64,000 nucleotides of DNA from Ischnura elegans (GCF_921293095.1 NC_060259.1:28713812-28777811); one strand, 5' to 3'. Shown: positions 1 to 13,300, counted from the first letter of the stretch. Numbers and translations: made by a program. The notes: generated by a model from the sequence alone, not told the origin.

Positions 1-1166
1 TTCGATATGAAAACCTCCAAAAAGATGAAAAAATGCAAAGGCAATTATAATATCATATCGAAAAAGGGTAATTTTGAAATATTCATAAAATAAATCCAGC
101 ACAAGTTTAATCAGCGAAAATGTAAGACAATCGGGATACTCACAATTCACGAGATTGTGGATGAATGTGAAAGTATGTGGATATCGATTTTGATAAAGAT
201 TATAACAGTGGTGGTTTCGACACCCCAAAAATGGATGAACAGGTAGGTAAAAACTTGGAGGTTTGATGGAATGGAATTTGAAGAAAAATTGAATAGTTTG
301 CTTTGTGAAATTGAATAGGTAAATTTGAAAAATTGAATAGTAGACTTTGTGAAATTTTTTCGATTTCAAATTAATAAAAACGACCCAGATGATGTCTTAG
401 AGCGATTAAAATGCAAAGATTCATTATTTTACGGCAATTATTCGGATAAAAAATATTTAGGAAGGCAAAGAATCCCAGAAATAGAAAAAAAAAGAAGAGG
501 CTAAAAACTCGGAAAATGGTCCGGAATCGAATTGGTTTGACGTCCAGACCGCAACGAAGATGTAGCCGTAACGACGAACCGATGGGCCGCGCGGAAGGCC
601 AAGTTAACTCCTATATCTCGCAAGGCATCTAAATAGGCATGTGGCAGAATGCTTCCGGATACCAGTCGTTTACCTTTTTATGTACTAAAAGATTACAGTG
701 AACATTGTGAAGGTGATGCATATTTTACCGTCTGTTTATTTAATTTAAATTAACATTAAAGGCCTTTGCTATTAAGGTAGAAATGCATTCCTACACCTAT
801 ACGTTTGTCAAAGAATCTGTCTTCATCGCTTCTGTCTGACCTGGAAATATTGTGAGATGATGTTCACCATGTCATCCTGAACAGCCCAGTTCCTCGTCAC
901 TACCATATACGCTCCTGCCACGAGTGAAAAGCGGTTTAAAAAATCAGATTAGGTCATTTGACTACAATGAATATTTAATAAACGACCATGTGCCTTGAAT
1001 GAACTTTAAACGAGTAGTTTATTAAACCCAAGGTGGAAATAAATTGACAGAATTTCACGAGAATACGAATAAAATTGATTGGTTTAACGACGAAGGCAGC
1101 CCCTCGCACGCAGTGAATGGAAAGAAGAGAGCGCAGGAGTAGGTAGGACTTTGGGATCCGATGTTT
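1..1166. other. No identified feature
   Basis: AT-rich, CpG-containing sequence. I see no gene or named repeat. Confidence 0.5.
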
Positions 1167-1945
1167 GCTGATTGAAGCTCATTCATATCGAGGCGATAAC
1201 CTGATGGAAAGAGGTTATCAAATAACTTATTTTACGACTAACTAGTGGGCGAGGGGCTAGCCTTACGACTAGCGACTGGACTAGCTACCAATGAATATGA
1301 TCAGTAAATCGCACCGGCTTTCACACACTATTTTCACTTTCCTAAAAATATCGAGATGTTTTCGTTGATAATTTTAAAATAATTAAAATTACGGCAATTG
1401 TTATAGTCATATGTTACAAATTGTAGACAATATATAGTTCTCTTTTGTCGGTTTAATTATTCGATCATATTGCGCCGCTTTACACTATCTGTACTGCCCT
1501 AAAAATATCAACATTTTTTGTTGATAATTTAAAAAAATCAACTGCATCAATTATTAGAGTCATACATTACACATTCGAGACGAAATTTAGTCCCATTTTG
1601 TCGATTTAAACAGGGAAGGGCTATTGGTATAACTGTAGGAAAACGCTAATAATCTGTTTTGGCTTATTGAAGCTTTTTCAAATCGAGGCGATAATCGGAT
1701 AGTGCTGGCAGTAAAAAATAGCGTGTCATATCACTTATTTGACGACTAAAGAGTGCACGAGAAGCTATGAGCATCATCATTAAATATATCGCACCGGCTT
1801 TCTCACGCTATTCGTGCTACCCTAAAAATAAAAATTTATTTAGTTAATAATCTTGAAACAATTGAAATTACAGCAATTATCATAGCCGTGTATTAAAAAA
1901 AATTAGACTAAAATCGTTCTCTTGTGTCGATTTAATTGGGGGAAG
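1167..1945. repeat. Two-level tandem array (about 158- and 479-bp periods)
   Basis: Unit TAT.GCACCGGCTTTC.CAC..TATT...CCTAAAAATA...GTTGATAAT...TTTTGTCG.TTTAA occurs at about 1309, 1467 and 1788. The preceding block TTGAAGCT..TTCA.ATCGAGGCGATAA, ending in ACTTATTT.ACGACTAA, occurs at about 1172 and 1667. A 158-bp duplication is thus nested in a 479-bp one. About 65-75% identity by eye. Confidence 0.8.
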
Positions 1946-4899
1946 GGATGAGGTGTAAAAGCATGAACGAAATCAAAAAATAATTCGTGCGAGGACACCG
2001 AAAGCGGCGTTTCACTCCGTAAAAGTCCACAGGCCAGCCGGCCCTCCCTCCCTCCCCCCTACCACTTTCCCCCTCCCCCCACCCCCTGCCGCGAGCGGCT
2101 ATTTTGAGACGCCTCTTTTTTCTGCCCGTCCGCGCCCTTGCATCCTAATTCACCGCCTTTTCCCTCTCAGCCACGAGAGCAAACAATATTTACCACCAAG
2201 TCTTGCTATAAAGGCGATTATCGCTTATAAAAATTCATTCTCACCATATGCAAACCTTCGGAAAAGAATCGCCTCCACAACTAAGACATGAATGATCATT
2301 ACGTTGCTTAAAGTAACACAAGTCTTCAGAGGATGCTGAAGCGTTTGATTTTTCAATTGTTCTTCACAGTTATTCGGATTATTTTTCACGCGAATTCAAT
2401 TAGTGTGGCAAAATCCAACGTGTTAAAGAATGAGCTTCGTCTCCGACGATTGGTGAAGAAGTGGTGCCATTATGAGTACCCAAAATTCATGCTTCTCGAA
2501 GAATTTTCCCTGATGGAAGGATAAACCTTTAAAACCAGTTTAAATTCCTTTTTATCATTGCCTTTGTGGATTTTCCTTACTTAGGCAAAACTCACAGTCA
2601 GCTTATTCGCGTCTCTCGCTGAATAGCTCACATATGTCTGTCGTCCCAAGGTGAACATAACCAAAAATAATAAACAATTATGAGGGTTGATTGATAAAAT
2701 AATAGTCTTCATAATAATTTATTAGTTTCTCGGCGTCATCGAAAAATATACTCTAACTTTATCTTGGCCTTGAAGTATGTCAGAATTCCATCCAGCATTA
2801 AATAACTTTACGATTACTTGATACAAGCGTGCAGACGTTTTCCTCAGTGACTCCCTGATTTTTTGTGAGGTCTATACCCACTGCTCTGAAGAGTCTATAA
2901 GGCCAGCGATATCTTTCTCAAATGTGAAGGCTAAAAACACGAATACGAGATACAAATAATGAACTTTGAAAATTTGTAATAGACAGATTTTTGGACAGAC
3001 AACACATATGGACCAAAATCACCCCTAACGTAAACGCAAGAAAAAACAACACAACTCAGTCTGAAATAAAGCTAAAAATGTGTGTATTATCTTTTGCGAA
3101 GAAGCCAAAGGATTCAGTAAATTGTATGCATTTGTGCGCCAGTACCCATTGGCTATCCTTTATTCTTTAATATTTAAAATATAATCAGGCTTGATCGCTT
3201 AGGCACATAGGACTGACAGCGCCAAAGGCATACTTCTGCGTAAATGCGGCAAATAAAGAATGAGCTCGTCACACATAAGGATTTGAGCTCCAGATTCGGG
3301 TAAAACTGTTAGAGGTTTTAATTAAAATATTTCCATCATAATAATATTTATTTTTCCATTCCAACAGAAATTCAGTCATCATTTTGATTTAAGGAAGTAA
3401 GATAGCCCACAAGGAATTAAAATTGGTTTTAGGCTAACTCAGAATCATAAAAGACTGCCCTAAAAATAAAAAAACTAAAGTTAACAAGAATACTTGTAAT
3501 TCATGAAATGGAAATCAAATTAGTTAAGAAATGTATCGCTTTCTGAGGTTTGGAAACGTACATTACGAGATGAGTCGCACCAAAAATTAACGTCAATGAT
3601 AAAAAAAATCAATTAATAAATTTTTACTGTGATTTTTTAATGCTATCGCATGAGGGGCGAATGTTTTAATATGATTACTGTACATTCTTGGCATCCCGGT
3701 CATCCATAGGGTCGATTCTTTCTTAAATCGGCATAGTCAGCCAAACCCTATACAACCCACCTTTCAGCCATATAGGCGTGTTATCACTCACTCAGTGATT
3801 CAACCTGAAGGTTGGTCTGTAAAAATATAACGCGTGATGTATTTAAATTTAAAATCGTGCAATAAATGAAAGGTTAATGGCTTTTTTGGAAGATCTACAC
3901 GAAGTGAATCGAACTCGACCAGCCGTTAGTAGATTGCTTCTTACTTGTGATTAACAAACTTGTAAAAGCAGTTAATTTTTCAGCACTCTCATCATTACGG
4001 TTGCAACTTTGACTCATGGCACCCTTTGTCATGCTCGGTGGAAACATAATACTATACTGCTTTCTGAAGGTTGGATTAGAATTAATAAATATAGAAAGTA
4101 AAATTTAAAAGTGGGGCAACCGTGATTAAAGATGAAATTTCACTTTCAGCTCAACCTCCACCCATACTTACATAAGTTTTTTTAAAAATAGAAAATAAAA
4201 TTCATATTTATCATCGGAATCATAAGTATTAGAGTTTAGAACAGTATGAAATTCCACGGGACAGAGGTGGGGCTAATTATTCAAGTCTGCTCCTTTCCGG
4301 GGAGAAACTTAGTCATTAGTTCTAGTGTTCCTATTCGACAACGATCGAGTTTGTTGAAAAACTTTTTTCTTAGATGTTTGCTGAGCATCTTTATAAATTC
4401 TTCAACTTATTTTACTCCGACATCATTTTTTATATAAGAACGACAATTTCACACAGCTACCCTAATCCCTTGATGAATTTTATCCTCACTTTTGAATAAT
4501 TAAATATCAGGTCTTGCAGGATGTAAGATGAGGTTTTCTTTCACTACAGATAAAATGGTCTTACTTCAAGTTCTTTATTGAATATTATAATCATGTTTAG
4601 ATTTACTCCTATTCGGTTGTAAACCCAACCGTTATTATATCGTCAAAAATCTCTGGCCAGAACAACATTTTTCAAACTGGCATTCTTAAAGCCCTTTTTC
4701 GGCCATAAGTGCTCTCATGGATTTAGTGCCCATCCGCTCAATCCATACCGAATGTGAATCCTTTGAGACTGTGATTGATTGAATAAAAACTCGTCGGGAG
4801 ATTGGAAATGTTGAATGGGAAGTAACTCGAAGAATTTCAACAAATTTTATCGATAAATAAAAACTATTGCTGACATAAATTGCAAACAAGAATAATTAA
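1946..4899. other. No identified gene
   Basis: AT-rich, apart from the C-rich tract at 2038-2095. A TATAAAGG at about 2208 precedes a 63-codon frame (2333-2524) with a hydrophobic start, but nothing supports it as a gene. Confidence 0.45.
2038..2095 (-). other. G-quadruplex-prone tract on the minus strand
   Basis: The plus strand has runs of C3-C6 separated by one or two bases (CCCTCCCTCCCTCCCCCCTA, then CCCCCTCCCCCCACCCCC). The minus strand therefore has at least two sets of four G runs fitting the G4 pattern. It is about 110 bp upstream of TATAAAGG. Confidence 0.6.
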
Positions 4900-5075
4900 A
4901 CGTAGATAACTTCTAGTATGGTATTTGGGGGAGTCAACTGACAGCCGAGGTGATTAGGGCAAAGAAAGGGTGATTTGGGTAGGAAGGTTAGAGAAAACTC
5001 GGCGTCGGCATTAGCCTGCTCTTTACTAAGGCTGCTTATCCTCCCGAACTTGCACGTCCCAACACTCAAGCCCCC
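4900..5075 (-). mobile_element. 5'-truncated SINE copy
   Basis: The minus strand reads GAGCAGGCTAATGCCGACGC, CGAGTTTTCTCTAACCTTCC and CCCAAATACCATAC, matching the body and 3' part of the SINE at 6.25-6.65 kb. The tRNA-like head is missing. Confidence 0.7.
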
Positions 5076-5419
5076 AAGTTCCCTTTTGTTGACTAAAATA
5101 GAAAAGGGAGGAGAGAAATTACAATCCATTTTAACTCATCGAATGCGAATAAATTCAATTAATTATTGGTCAAAAAATAGCACTGCAAAACATTGCCACT
5201 CGAAAAGAAATAATGTTAATTTATGTCGAATAAAACAGGGAATGTTGGAAACTGGGAGAAATTAACTAAGTAATCTAAATAATTGAATTTGAATTGAGTT
5301 ATGAATACTGTTTCTGCCTCACGATACAAATTATAGAAAGGATGAAGTTCCTGCTACGTAAGGAAAGGGAGGGAATAAAGAGGAAGGTACAGACTGATTT
5401 CAATGAGGATGCCGAGAAT

Positions 5420-5700
5420 GCCATGATTGGACAGCAGCATCATCGGCGTGAATGCTTATGGCTCGGTCGCTTCGTCCACGAAGCGCTTCCGTCGAGTGCG
5501 AGAGAGGGGGAGGGCTAAAAATACGGCCGAGCCCGCGGCGCGGTTCCCTCCACGCCAGTTGCCGTCAGGGCGGCTGCTCGTGCAGTGCACCGTCTCGTTT
5601 GCCGTGGAAAGGGTCGGAGCCCACGTGTTCGGGCGCGTTGTCAGGCCTCGTGGATTTTGTACACTCGGATGACCGCTACAGAGCATGTGCGACGACCGTT
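5420..5700. promoter_or_regulatory. GC- and CpG-rich block
   Basis: The local GC and CpG peak contains a perfect 7-bp hairpin CGCTTCG-TCCA-CGAAGCG (5468-5485). Open in several frames on both strands, as expected for GC-rich DNA; none looks like a protein. It could be an orphan CpG island or part of an unknown repeat. Confidence 0.35.
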
Positions 5701-5712
5701 ACTCTAAGGGGT

Positions 5713-5948
5713 TGTGCTTGACACCGATCGAAACTATTCCAATTAGCTTGACAACGCGATCGGAGTTTGTCGTGTTTGAAACGCAGACGATTAAATTCCG
5801 ACAACTCACTGCGACGGTTCGTTTCGTCGTCGGAATGACAATTTTCAAGCACGCCATAATCCGATTGCGTTTCCAACTGCTAGGAATCAACCACTCGTGA
5901 TGACAACTGGTCGGAAAAGTTGAGATTAGTGTCAAGTACACACTCCCA
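5713..5948. mobile_element. MITE-like unit with imperfect 27-bp TIRs
   Basis: GTGCTTGACACCGATC...ACTATTCC at the left and the complement of GTACTTGACACTAATC...ACTTTTCC at the right match at about 20 of 27 positions. The interior is CpG-rich. No TSD found. Confidence 0.5.
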
Positions 5949-6249
5949 AGGGCTGTTTGCACGCGCCGTGACCAGAAAATCACTACAGAGTCGGCAAAGC
6001 GCGTGCAATCAGTCCCTGAGGACGCTTTCATTTAATCGTTGGCGATTTAACTCTGTGAAGGTTCATTTTCTTACGGATGAATCTCTAACTTTGAACTTAA
6101 CTCACGTTTTTATTATTGCTCGACCCCGCATTGTTTCAACGCATTCACTCATAGTATTGTATTTCTATTGTTAGTATACTGTAGCCCTCCGTGTCTCCCT
6201 CCCTTCAGCTCCCTTGTATTCTTCTTTCTTGAGTCCTTTTACTACTGAG

Positions 6250-6655
6250 GTTCTGGTTGGTGTGTTGGCTAGAGTGCTGGCCTGCCGCCCAGTGGGCCTG
6301 GATTCAAATCCGCCGCAGACGTAGACTTTTCAGAGACTGTCCAATCTCTGCTTGGGCGCTGTGTGGGGGGCACTTCAAGTACAGCACTCCGCCCGTCGGA
6401 TGGGACGTTAAGCCGTGATACCTTGGGCGCATTTTGTTTATAGCAGGCTAATGCTGACGCCGGATTTTTCTCCACCCTTCCTTCCCTAACGGCGCAAATG
6501 ACCTTATATGTCGGTCGCCTCCTCCAAACACCATACCGTTTTTTACTTCCCAAAATTATTATTCCTCGTTGTACCTTAGTCAATTTCCCTTCAATTTTTC
6601 CCTCCATCATGAAGTAAATACGATGAGACTGGTCTGGGTCATACAATAACAAAAC
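6250..6655 (+). mobile_element. tRNA-derived SINE
   Basis: A-box-like TTGGCTAGAGTGCTGG (6264-6280) and B-box-like GATTCAAATCC (6301-6311) at tRNA spacing open the element. The body contains GCAGGCTAATGCTGACGCCGG and TTTTTCTCCACCCTTCC, which recur inverted at 4.9-5.07 kb. The 127-codon minus-strand frame across it is not a gene. Confidence 0.8.
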
Positions 6656-6659
6656 GGTG

Positions 6660-9157
6660 CAACAAATTACAAGATTCGTGATTCATTCATTACTGAAGAC
6701 ACTCGCCTTCGGCGCTCTCCGCGAGTCACCTGTAATTTCTGCTCCAAGATATTTTTGTAAACGATTTCATCGCAAACGTATTGTCTCCAGGCGTCTCCAG
6801 CGGAAGTTTTTCTGAGCGGTCGCCACGCCCACAACAGCTGTCACTGGCCGATGCCAGCTCCGGTAACTCAGCTCGTACGGATTTGAGCAAGTGGAGGTCA
6901 GAAGTTGGGTGGGGAGGGGTGAGGATATTTCGGAAGGGGCGACTCTATTATGAGGCCCAAGGAGAGTGGTGTTTTAAAAATGATTAAGTATAACGACGAG
7001 TTTTTTTTATCCTTCAGCTGCGGAAGCTAGATCGCTGGGCGTCCACTGTGCGCGGAAAATATTCCAAGGAGGCCGTACCCTGTGCAGGGCACGTAGAAGA
7101 TCTTTATAATTCCCCTCCCGACCATTTTCTAGAGTTTTCAAGTGGAGGGTCGCGGCCTTAACGCGAGGGATGTATACATCTTCGAATCAATAAGTCAAAT
7201 TTTTTAGAAGGCGTAGATCTATGGAACGAGTATCGTAAAAACTGTTTTCGTAATTTTCTGTTTATTTTGCTTCAAAACACCAAGTAGACCCGTGATTACG
7301 AAGACGTCCTCGGTTCTGTACAACGATTTTACTCAATTTTCTGGTTCTATCGGGTTCCACCGGCAACAATTTCCTTGGATCTGAAGAGGAAAAAGCCGAT
7401 GGTAGTGCCAGCTAAACTTTTAACATCTAAAGCACTAAAAGCAACCGGCGCAGTAATTCTCGAAAATTTAACAACTTCTACTAAGGAAATCCGTTAGTAT
7501 TTACTCAAGAAAGACTATAAGTGCGACAGAAGACTATTTGAAGAAAGGTTCGTAGCTCATGGAGATGGGATGCGGCCCCAACAGAGTAAGGTACGGACTA
7601 GATTTGTTTATAAGGGAGATTGCTATCTCTCAAGAAAGAAAACTTTTGAACCACGATAAGAGGGGGCTGGGAGACCGGGTAGCAATAAAGGGTCAATTGT
7701 ACAAGCACGCTTTTCCCACAGTTGCTCGAGCAAAAATATTGTGTCGCCATTATCGATCCTCGATAATATCGGTTTCCTATTTGATGGCATGTTATTCTTA
7801 GGATATATTCTGAGGTGGAAAATTCAAATACGCCACATCGTTTCCCTCTATCCAGTGTATAAGTCTAAGACGGTTCAACCGCAGCTTGCCGACGTGTATC
7901 TCACTCTGACTAAATGGATGGTGGCAAATGAGATAATTTTTAATTAATTCCTATGAAATGTGGTGTTTAATTCTCGTGACGGCGATTCAACTCATTTATA
8001 CGCTAGTCCCTCTTTTTCTTCACACCAAGAACCTTATCTTGTACTCGGTCGAGGTATGCACAGGTATTTCAACATTTAGGAACCACCGAAAATTTCTCTC
8101 GGGACAGACAAGCTGCATGTAATCAGTGTCCGACTGTTATGGTTTGATACAGTTATACGATTCAACATGTCTGAATTTCCCTCATCAGAACTTTGATAAG
8201 ATAATTTTGAGAAGAATAGCATACCACCAGATATGAAAAGTAATTTCTCGCAGACCGATAGTGACCGCACAAACTTTGTCGGAATAACGTAGAACGATCC
8301 TCCGAGCTAAATAGCAAACAAATCCCTATGAGCAGATTCAACACTCGTTAATGTGTACAAATTTAGCTGTTCTTCCGGGATTTTTGTCAACTTATGGAAA
8401 CTTTCTACCATAATTGATTGCTCAATACCTCTCCCACCTAATCTCGGTCACTGTATATTATCTATGTAGGTACAATATGTAAACAAGCGTAGAATAACTT
8501 TAAGATAAGTAAAATTGAATCTTGACAGTAAAATCAGTTGACACCATCGCCTCAATTGTAGTTATATCCAGAAAGAGCAAGTTATTTCCCCCTTCATCCT
8601 CATACTCTTATCTCTCGAAACCAGTTTCAAATATCTAAAGCCGTTAACCTGGGTGAACATGGGTAAAGTTGACTGCTACAACCAAGGGGATTACATGAAG
8701 GAGGCCCCAGCTCGTCACATGGGAGAATGATTTACGTTGCCATTTTGAGCGCATTTTTATCGGTTTTCAAAAATATCCGCACCGCAGCAATTAGTGCAGA
8801 GCGATTTATTCTGAATATTTGCAATGAATTATTTGCAGTTGAGAGGAACAGCATTTAAAAGTAACACATTTGGTAGAGCAAGTCGTTACGAATATAAATT
8901 TCGGTTAACTATAGCTTATTTTTCCATGAATTTTCGTCAGCGACGCGAATGGCGTATTCTTTAAAACCCATTTTAATTTGAAGTGGGTGACAACCCATTT
9001 AGTGGCCGACTGGAGAATCCTCTATTGCAATATTCGTATCTACTGAAGTCGACCATTAACAACTTTAGGCTCAATGCTTACGCAGAGACAGTGACTGCAA
9101 AGCACTGTGAAGACAGTACAAAACGATTGAGGACGTGATAGATCTCGGTTTTGTGTA
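6660..9157. other. No gene; weak inverted repeat at 7.72-7.87 / 8.17-8.30 kb
   Basis: The plus strand from about 7728 (GTGTCGCCATTATCG, ATGGCATGTTATTCTTA) resembles the minus strand from about 8288 (GTGCGGTCACTATCG, GTGGTATGCTATTCTTC) over at least 100 bp at about 65% identity. This would be an old inverted duplication. I recognise nothing else in the stretch. Confidence 0.4.
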
Positions 9158-9398
9158 TTAAGACCAGGTTACACGGTACATTAGCCCGTACGAGTTAATG
9201 TCTGTTTGCGTGAACGATTTTTGTGGACCGGAACGGAACATGTACGAATGCATGAACTAAATTAGAACAGGTTCTATTTTCTGTTCATGCATTTGCACAA
9301 GTTGGGTGGTTACACAGTGCATTTTAATGTTCATTCACGCGTTCATACATTGAGGCATTAACTCGTACGGGTTAATTCATCGTCTAGCCACGCCTTAA
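9158..9398. mobile_element. AAGGCC-type MITE, copy 1, flanked by TTAA
   Basis: It begins TTAAGACCAGGTTACAC and ends GCCACGCCTTAA. The interior contains TGTACGAATGCATGAAC...GAACAGGTTCTATTTTCTG, shared in reverse orientation with the copy at 26.0 kb. TTAA at both edges may be the target duplication. Confidence 0.8.
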
Positions 9399-9889
9399 GC
9401 GAAATTGAAGCGGTATTAACGCAGAAGAATCCTACGATTATGGATGCATCGCAAGCAGCAGTTTTTATTAAACTACCTAAGAATGGAATGGCTACCGCTA
9501 GTTATATTAAATTTATTACTCATTGGGGAGCCATTGGAGGGCAAAATTTTATTCTATTTTCTCGCGAGCTAAAGGATAATAAAATAATTGTCTTTCAGCA
9601 ATATTAGGCTCAATTTTAAGGGAGTTGAATTTCAAAAATGAAACCGTTACTTGCTTTTAATCCATAGATTTTACTTTTCTGATACGATATATTTCGACTC
9701 ATCAGAATTATCGTCAGCTATCTTAGGTACCTTTGGATGGCACCAATGTGTCGAAACGTCACACCGGTCATCAAAACAAAATGTATCTATGGAAGTAAAT
9801 CACATTTATATTTCATTTGTGATATTTCCCTTTTTATCGCCATTTTGAGAAGATTTTATTTTAAATCAAAGGAGATGAATTATGCGTTT

Positions 9890-9944
9890 CGGTATTCATT
9901 GGACTCCTTCGGTATTCATTGGACTCCTTCGGTATTCATTGGAC
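9890..9944. repeat. 20-bp tandem repeat, 2.75 copies
   Basis: CGGTATTCATTGGACTCCTT is repeated exactly at 9890, 9910 and (15 bases) 9930. No mismatch between copies, so the expansion is recent. Confidence 0.95.
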
Positions 9945-11454
9945 ATGATAGTTGCAGCGGTATATTGCTTTCTTAACTGCTCTCATACAGTTAACTTGGA
10001 CGTGCAAACCCATCTGTAGCGAGGTAAGAGCGACAATTCATTGCGACAGCTCCAGTAACTTCGACCAATTCAACGACAAAATAGGTGCGCAGGGCTAATT
10101 GAAAAGCTCACTAAAATTTCATCGTTTATTAAACAAACTATCTCGTTGAAGGTTCAACGACGTCGGAATAATCAGAATCACGTTTTCAATGCAATTTTAC
10201 GAGCAAACCAAGTATAATAATTTATTTGCAAATTATTTAGATTTTAATATGACTCACTCAAAGCTCATCCATGAAAATCAAAAGCGAAAAGATCAAAATT
10301 TCTTAAATTACTTCAAAAATGCTAATAAATCGATTTCTTATATTGGCCAAGATTTTAATTCCAAAAATCACGTCCAATTTCATGATAAATTCTCTAAAAA
10401 GCCACAAATCCTGTTTGCGAACTCAGGAAAAGACTTCATAATAGTCCTCACATAAAACTTTTTTGGATACTGTTCCGGAACAAGGTTGTTTACTTCTGCT
10501 GTCTTATAGTATCTGCAACATCATCGCAATTCGAGTTATCCATGCTTTAGACCAGGATATTTATAATCCACCCATCGTTAGCCATCCCACCATATTAAGC
10601 CCATTAGAGACACTATCTATGGTAGTATTTCGTGGGGCAGAATGAACGAACAGAAGATTCGGAAAGTGAAATTCCCAGCGCCATTACTCATCATAAACTG
10701 AGTGGTTTGATTCGCTGTAAACATTTATCTCAAGAAAGCATTTTGTAATGGAAAGGAATTACTTTTTTCACAATGAAGTGGCTAATTATACTGGGAGTCA
10801 AAGCATACGTCTTCTAAATTTATTATCACCATTTGTTCGTAAAATTAATTAATAGCGATATTATTACCGGTCACGGAGAGTGTTTGTATAACTAAATAAA
10901 CTCTTTAAATGGATACAATAGCCTGCACATTACATGCTTGAAAATTGAATCCGGTAACAAATGGATTATAACTAAAAATTTACTTTGGGCAAATAGGGCA
11001 CCAGCACTGATCCTGAGTGAGTTGGCACATCATAATCATCTTACAGCGTAGCACCCCACATCTTTTTCCTGTGAGCATGCAACCCACATGGACACAGTAG
11101 TATGCAGGTGGCATAACACGTAGGATAATTCCAGCGCAGTTGCAATAGCGAAGAGTTTGCCTGCGTGGACAGCTTTAGGAAGCATCGTCCGAGAACATAA
11201 CAGCGTTATAAAATACCGAGGTTTTTAAACCCTTAAATTCGTGGGCCATTGAAAGCAACGTACTCCATAGTCATTCCCCTTCCCTCACTTTCCATCGAGA
11301 TAATTGAGCACATAGTGATTTAATGACCTCATAGACTGAACGAAGGATTAGAAAGTCACGGAAGTTTGTTTCAGAGTGAGAAACGCTATTTTTTTTATTT
11401 CAATATCTGAGTAAATATGTTGTGTTATAAAATAATTGTCAGTGATCAAATCTG
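9945..11454. other. No identified gene or element
   Basis: The Asn/Lys/Phe-rich frame at 10189-10455 reflects the AT-rich composition; I see no family motif. Nothing else recognised. Confidence 0.5.
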
Positions 11455-11600
11455 GGCAAACACGGGAGTAAGCGAGAATAATGAAAGGAGTAAGACAAGG
11501 TTGCGCACTACCCTCTTAATTTTTTATATTTACATCGCGAGAGCCATCCAGCAAATCTCATAGAAATCTTCAGGTGTTCACCGGGAAGAAATCAGCACGC
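11455..11600 (+). mobile_element. Fragment of LINE reverse transcriptase
   Basis: At 11480-11525 the sequence reads MKGVRQGCALPS, the conserved GVRQGC.LSP motif of non-LTR reverse transcriptases, followed by FFIFTSR in place of LFNLY...I. The frame then breaks. The only recognisable piece is this short block, consistent with the RTE family present elsewhere here. Confidence 0.65.
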
Positions 11601-11699
11601 AGACTTAGTCAAGACATAGGTAGATTTGAAGAATGTTCTTACAAATATGGAAACTACAGCGGAAGTCTTTCGATATCGCAAGGTTACGCTACAGAAGCC

Positions 11700-13099
11700 A
11701 AGTATGCAAGTCTTCGGACTTATTCACCCGACACTTCTGAATGGGTTTGAAATTCGGGTGGAATTTAGGAATGGAGTTCTGAATTTAATGTAAATCCCCC
11801 CGGGTTATAATGGGATTAGAAGGTTCGAGGATGGAGAATATTGCGCCGTCATTGAGAGACCTCCAGCGGAATTGTAAGTTACTGTTCCTGGGAAAAAAGA
11901 ACAATAGTATGAATTAAAGATTATCTACAGGCATGGACACAACAACAGTGAGGCATCACCTGAAAATAAATAGTATGAAATCTATTTCATTAGTATGCAG
12001 CAGGGTAGAACACAATAACAGAATAGAGAATAGTAGAATATGATTTCCCATACAAGTACTACCTTTAAGTTTCTAGAGTACAAATTCAGGGTCCAGACTT
12101 TTTTAACGGATGATATTATTCTATTAAATAATAAAACGAATTTCCAAGGCTTCATGAACATTGTCCCAAAGGTTCTGACAAAATTTCTCCCTCTATATTT
12201 TTTACGCCGTTACGACTTTTCGCGGCCTTAAAAATAGTAGTTGGATAAAAGTTACACTTGACACAAACTTTGGAATTTTCCGCTGCCGCAAAAAGCGAAA
12301 TTTATTTGGAATAAATGTTTGTATTTATAAAATGATTTTCCAATTTTCATTTCTATCTGGCTTATCTTAAATCACAAAAATGTAAAATACATTAAATGAA
12401 CTTGGGTTATGAAGGATGAAAAATGGTATGATATAGGATTTTGAGGATGAAATGAATGTATGAATGAAAAACTCCTAGCATTAATATTAAATCCAGTTAA
12501 TCTTTCGTGAGTTTCCATTTACTTTTTAAAATTTGGTAGCCTTGTGTGTGGATCACTTGGCTGCTGATGAAATACCCCGGAAGAATCCTCCGGACACCCC
12601 CAAAACAAAATCCTCAGAGTAAGAGGTACTTTGACTTGAGGTACGACTTGGTAATAGGAATTGGTGATTGAAAAAAGAAGGGGTATCATTTCTATAGTGT
12701 GAATATGGAATAAATATTACCTATACAATTCCTCGCGTCCTGCCTGTATACTCAATTGTCCTTCAGTCATTCATCCTCTGGCGAGATAATGAAGCTTTTT
12801 ATTTCTATGAGGGATATAATATAAGTTGCTTCATTACCATAGCTTCTTCATTTCGACCAGCTTTCTCACCTAATCTTATCTAATTTCTCTTCTATTTCTG
12901 TGGTAGTCTTCTTGGAACTATTCCACCTTTCTGTTCCACTTGGCCAGCAATATATGCTATTTTCCCTATATCTTCAATTACATTGGAAGTTATTCTGCTT
13001 TTCTCCTTTTCTATTGACTTTAGGCTCCATGTTTTTCTTGCCTGGCTTGGTCGATGAGGTACACTGAGTATGTAATATTCATTCACCTGTGGCTGTCCA
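11700..13099. other. No identified gene or element
   Basis: The minus-strand frame 13086-12892 (64 codons; KTWSLKSIEKE, NVIEDIGKIAYIAG) has a protein-like look but I cannot assign it. The rest is AT-rich and featureless. Confidence 0.45.
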
Positions 13100-13300
13100 C
13101 AGGGGCGGATCCAGGATTTCTTTCTGGGGGGGGCACAAGCAAGGCTGTATCCAGGATTTTATTCTGGGGGGGCACAAGGATACCTCGTAATACAAAACGA
13201 ACGCAATGATAATGAGACCGTATTAAAAATCTTGCACATTTTTTAAGGGTCTGGGGGGACACGTGCTCCCGTGCCCCCCCCCCCCCTAGATCCGCCTATG
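13100..13300. mobile_element. hAT-like MITE, CAGGGGCGGATCC subfamily (201 bp)
   Basis: The ends are CAGGGGCGGATCCA and TAGATCCGCCTATG; the TSD is GCTGTCCA (13092-13099) against GCTATCCA (13301-13308), 7 of 8. The left part contains a direct duplication of TCCAGGATTT(C/T).TTCTGGGGGGG. A long C run is next to the right end. Confidence 0.9.

Noticed and set aside
2333-2524. 63-codon frame with hydrophobic start, after a TATA-like box
   Set aside because: Signal-peptide-like start but no mature-peptide pattern, and no supporting features; too short to trust.
4896-5129. Minus-strand 77-codon frame
   Set aside because: Overlaps the truncated SINE copy.
6269-6652. 127-codon minus-strand frame
   Set aside because: It lies wholly within a tRNA-derived SINE and is antisense to the A/B boxes.
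10189-10455. 88-codon frame rich in Asn, Lys and Phe
   Set aside because: Composition mirrors the AT-rich DNA; no motif, no exon signals.
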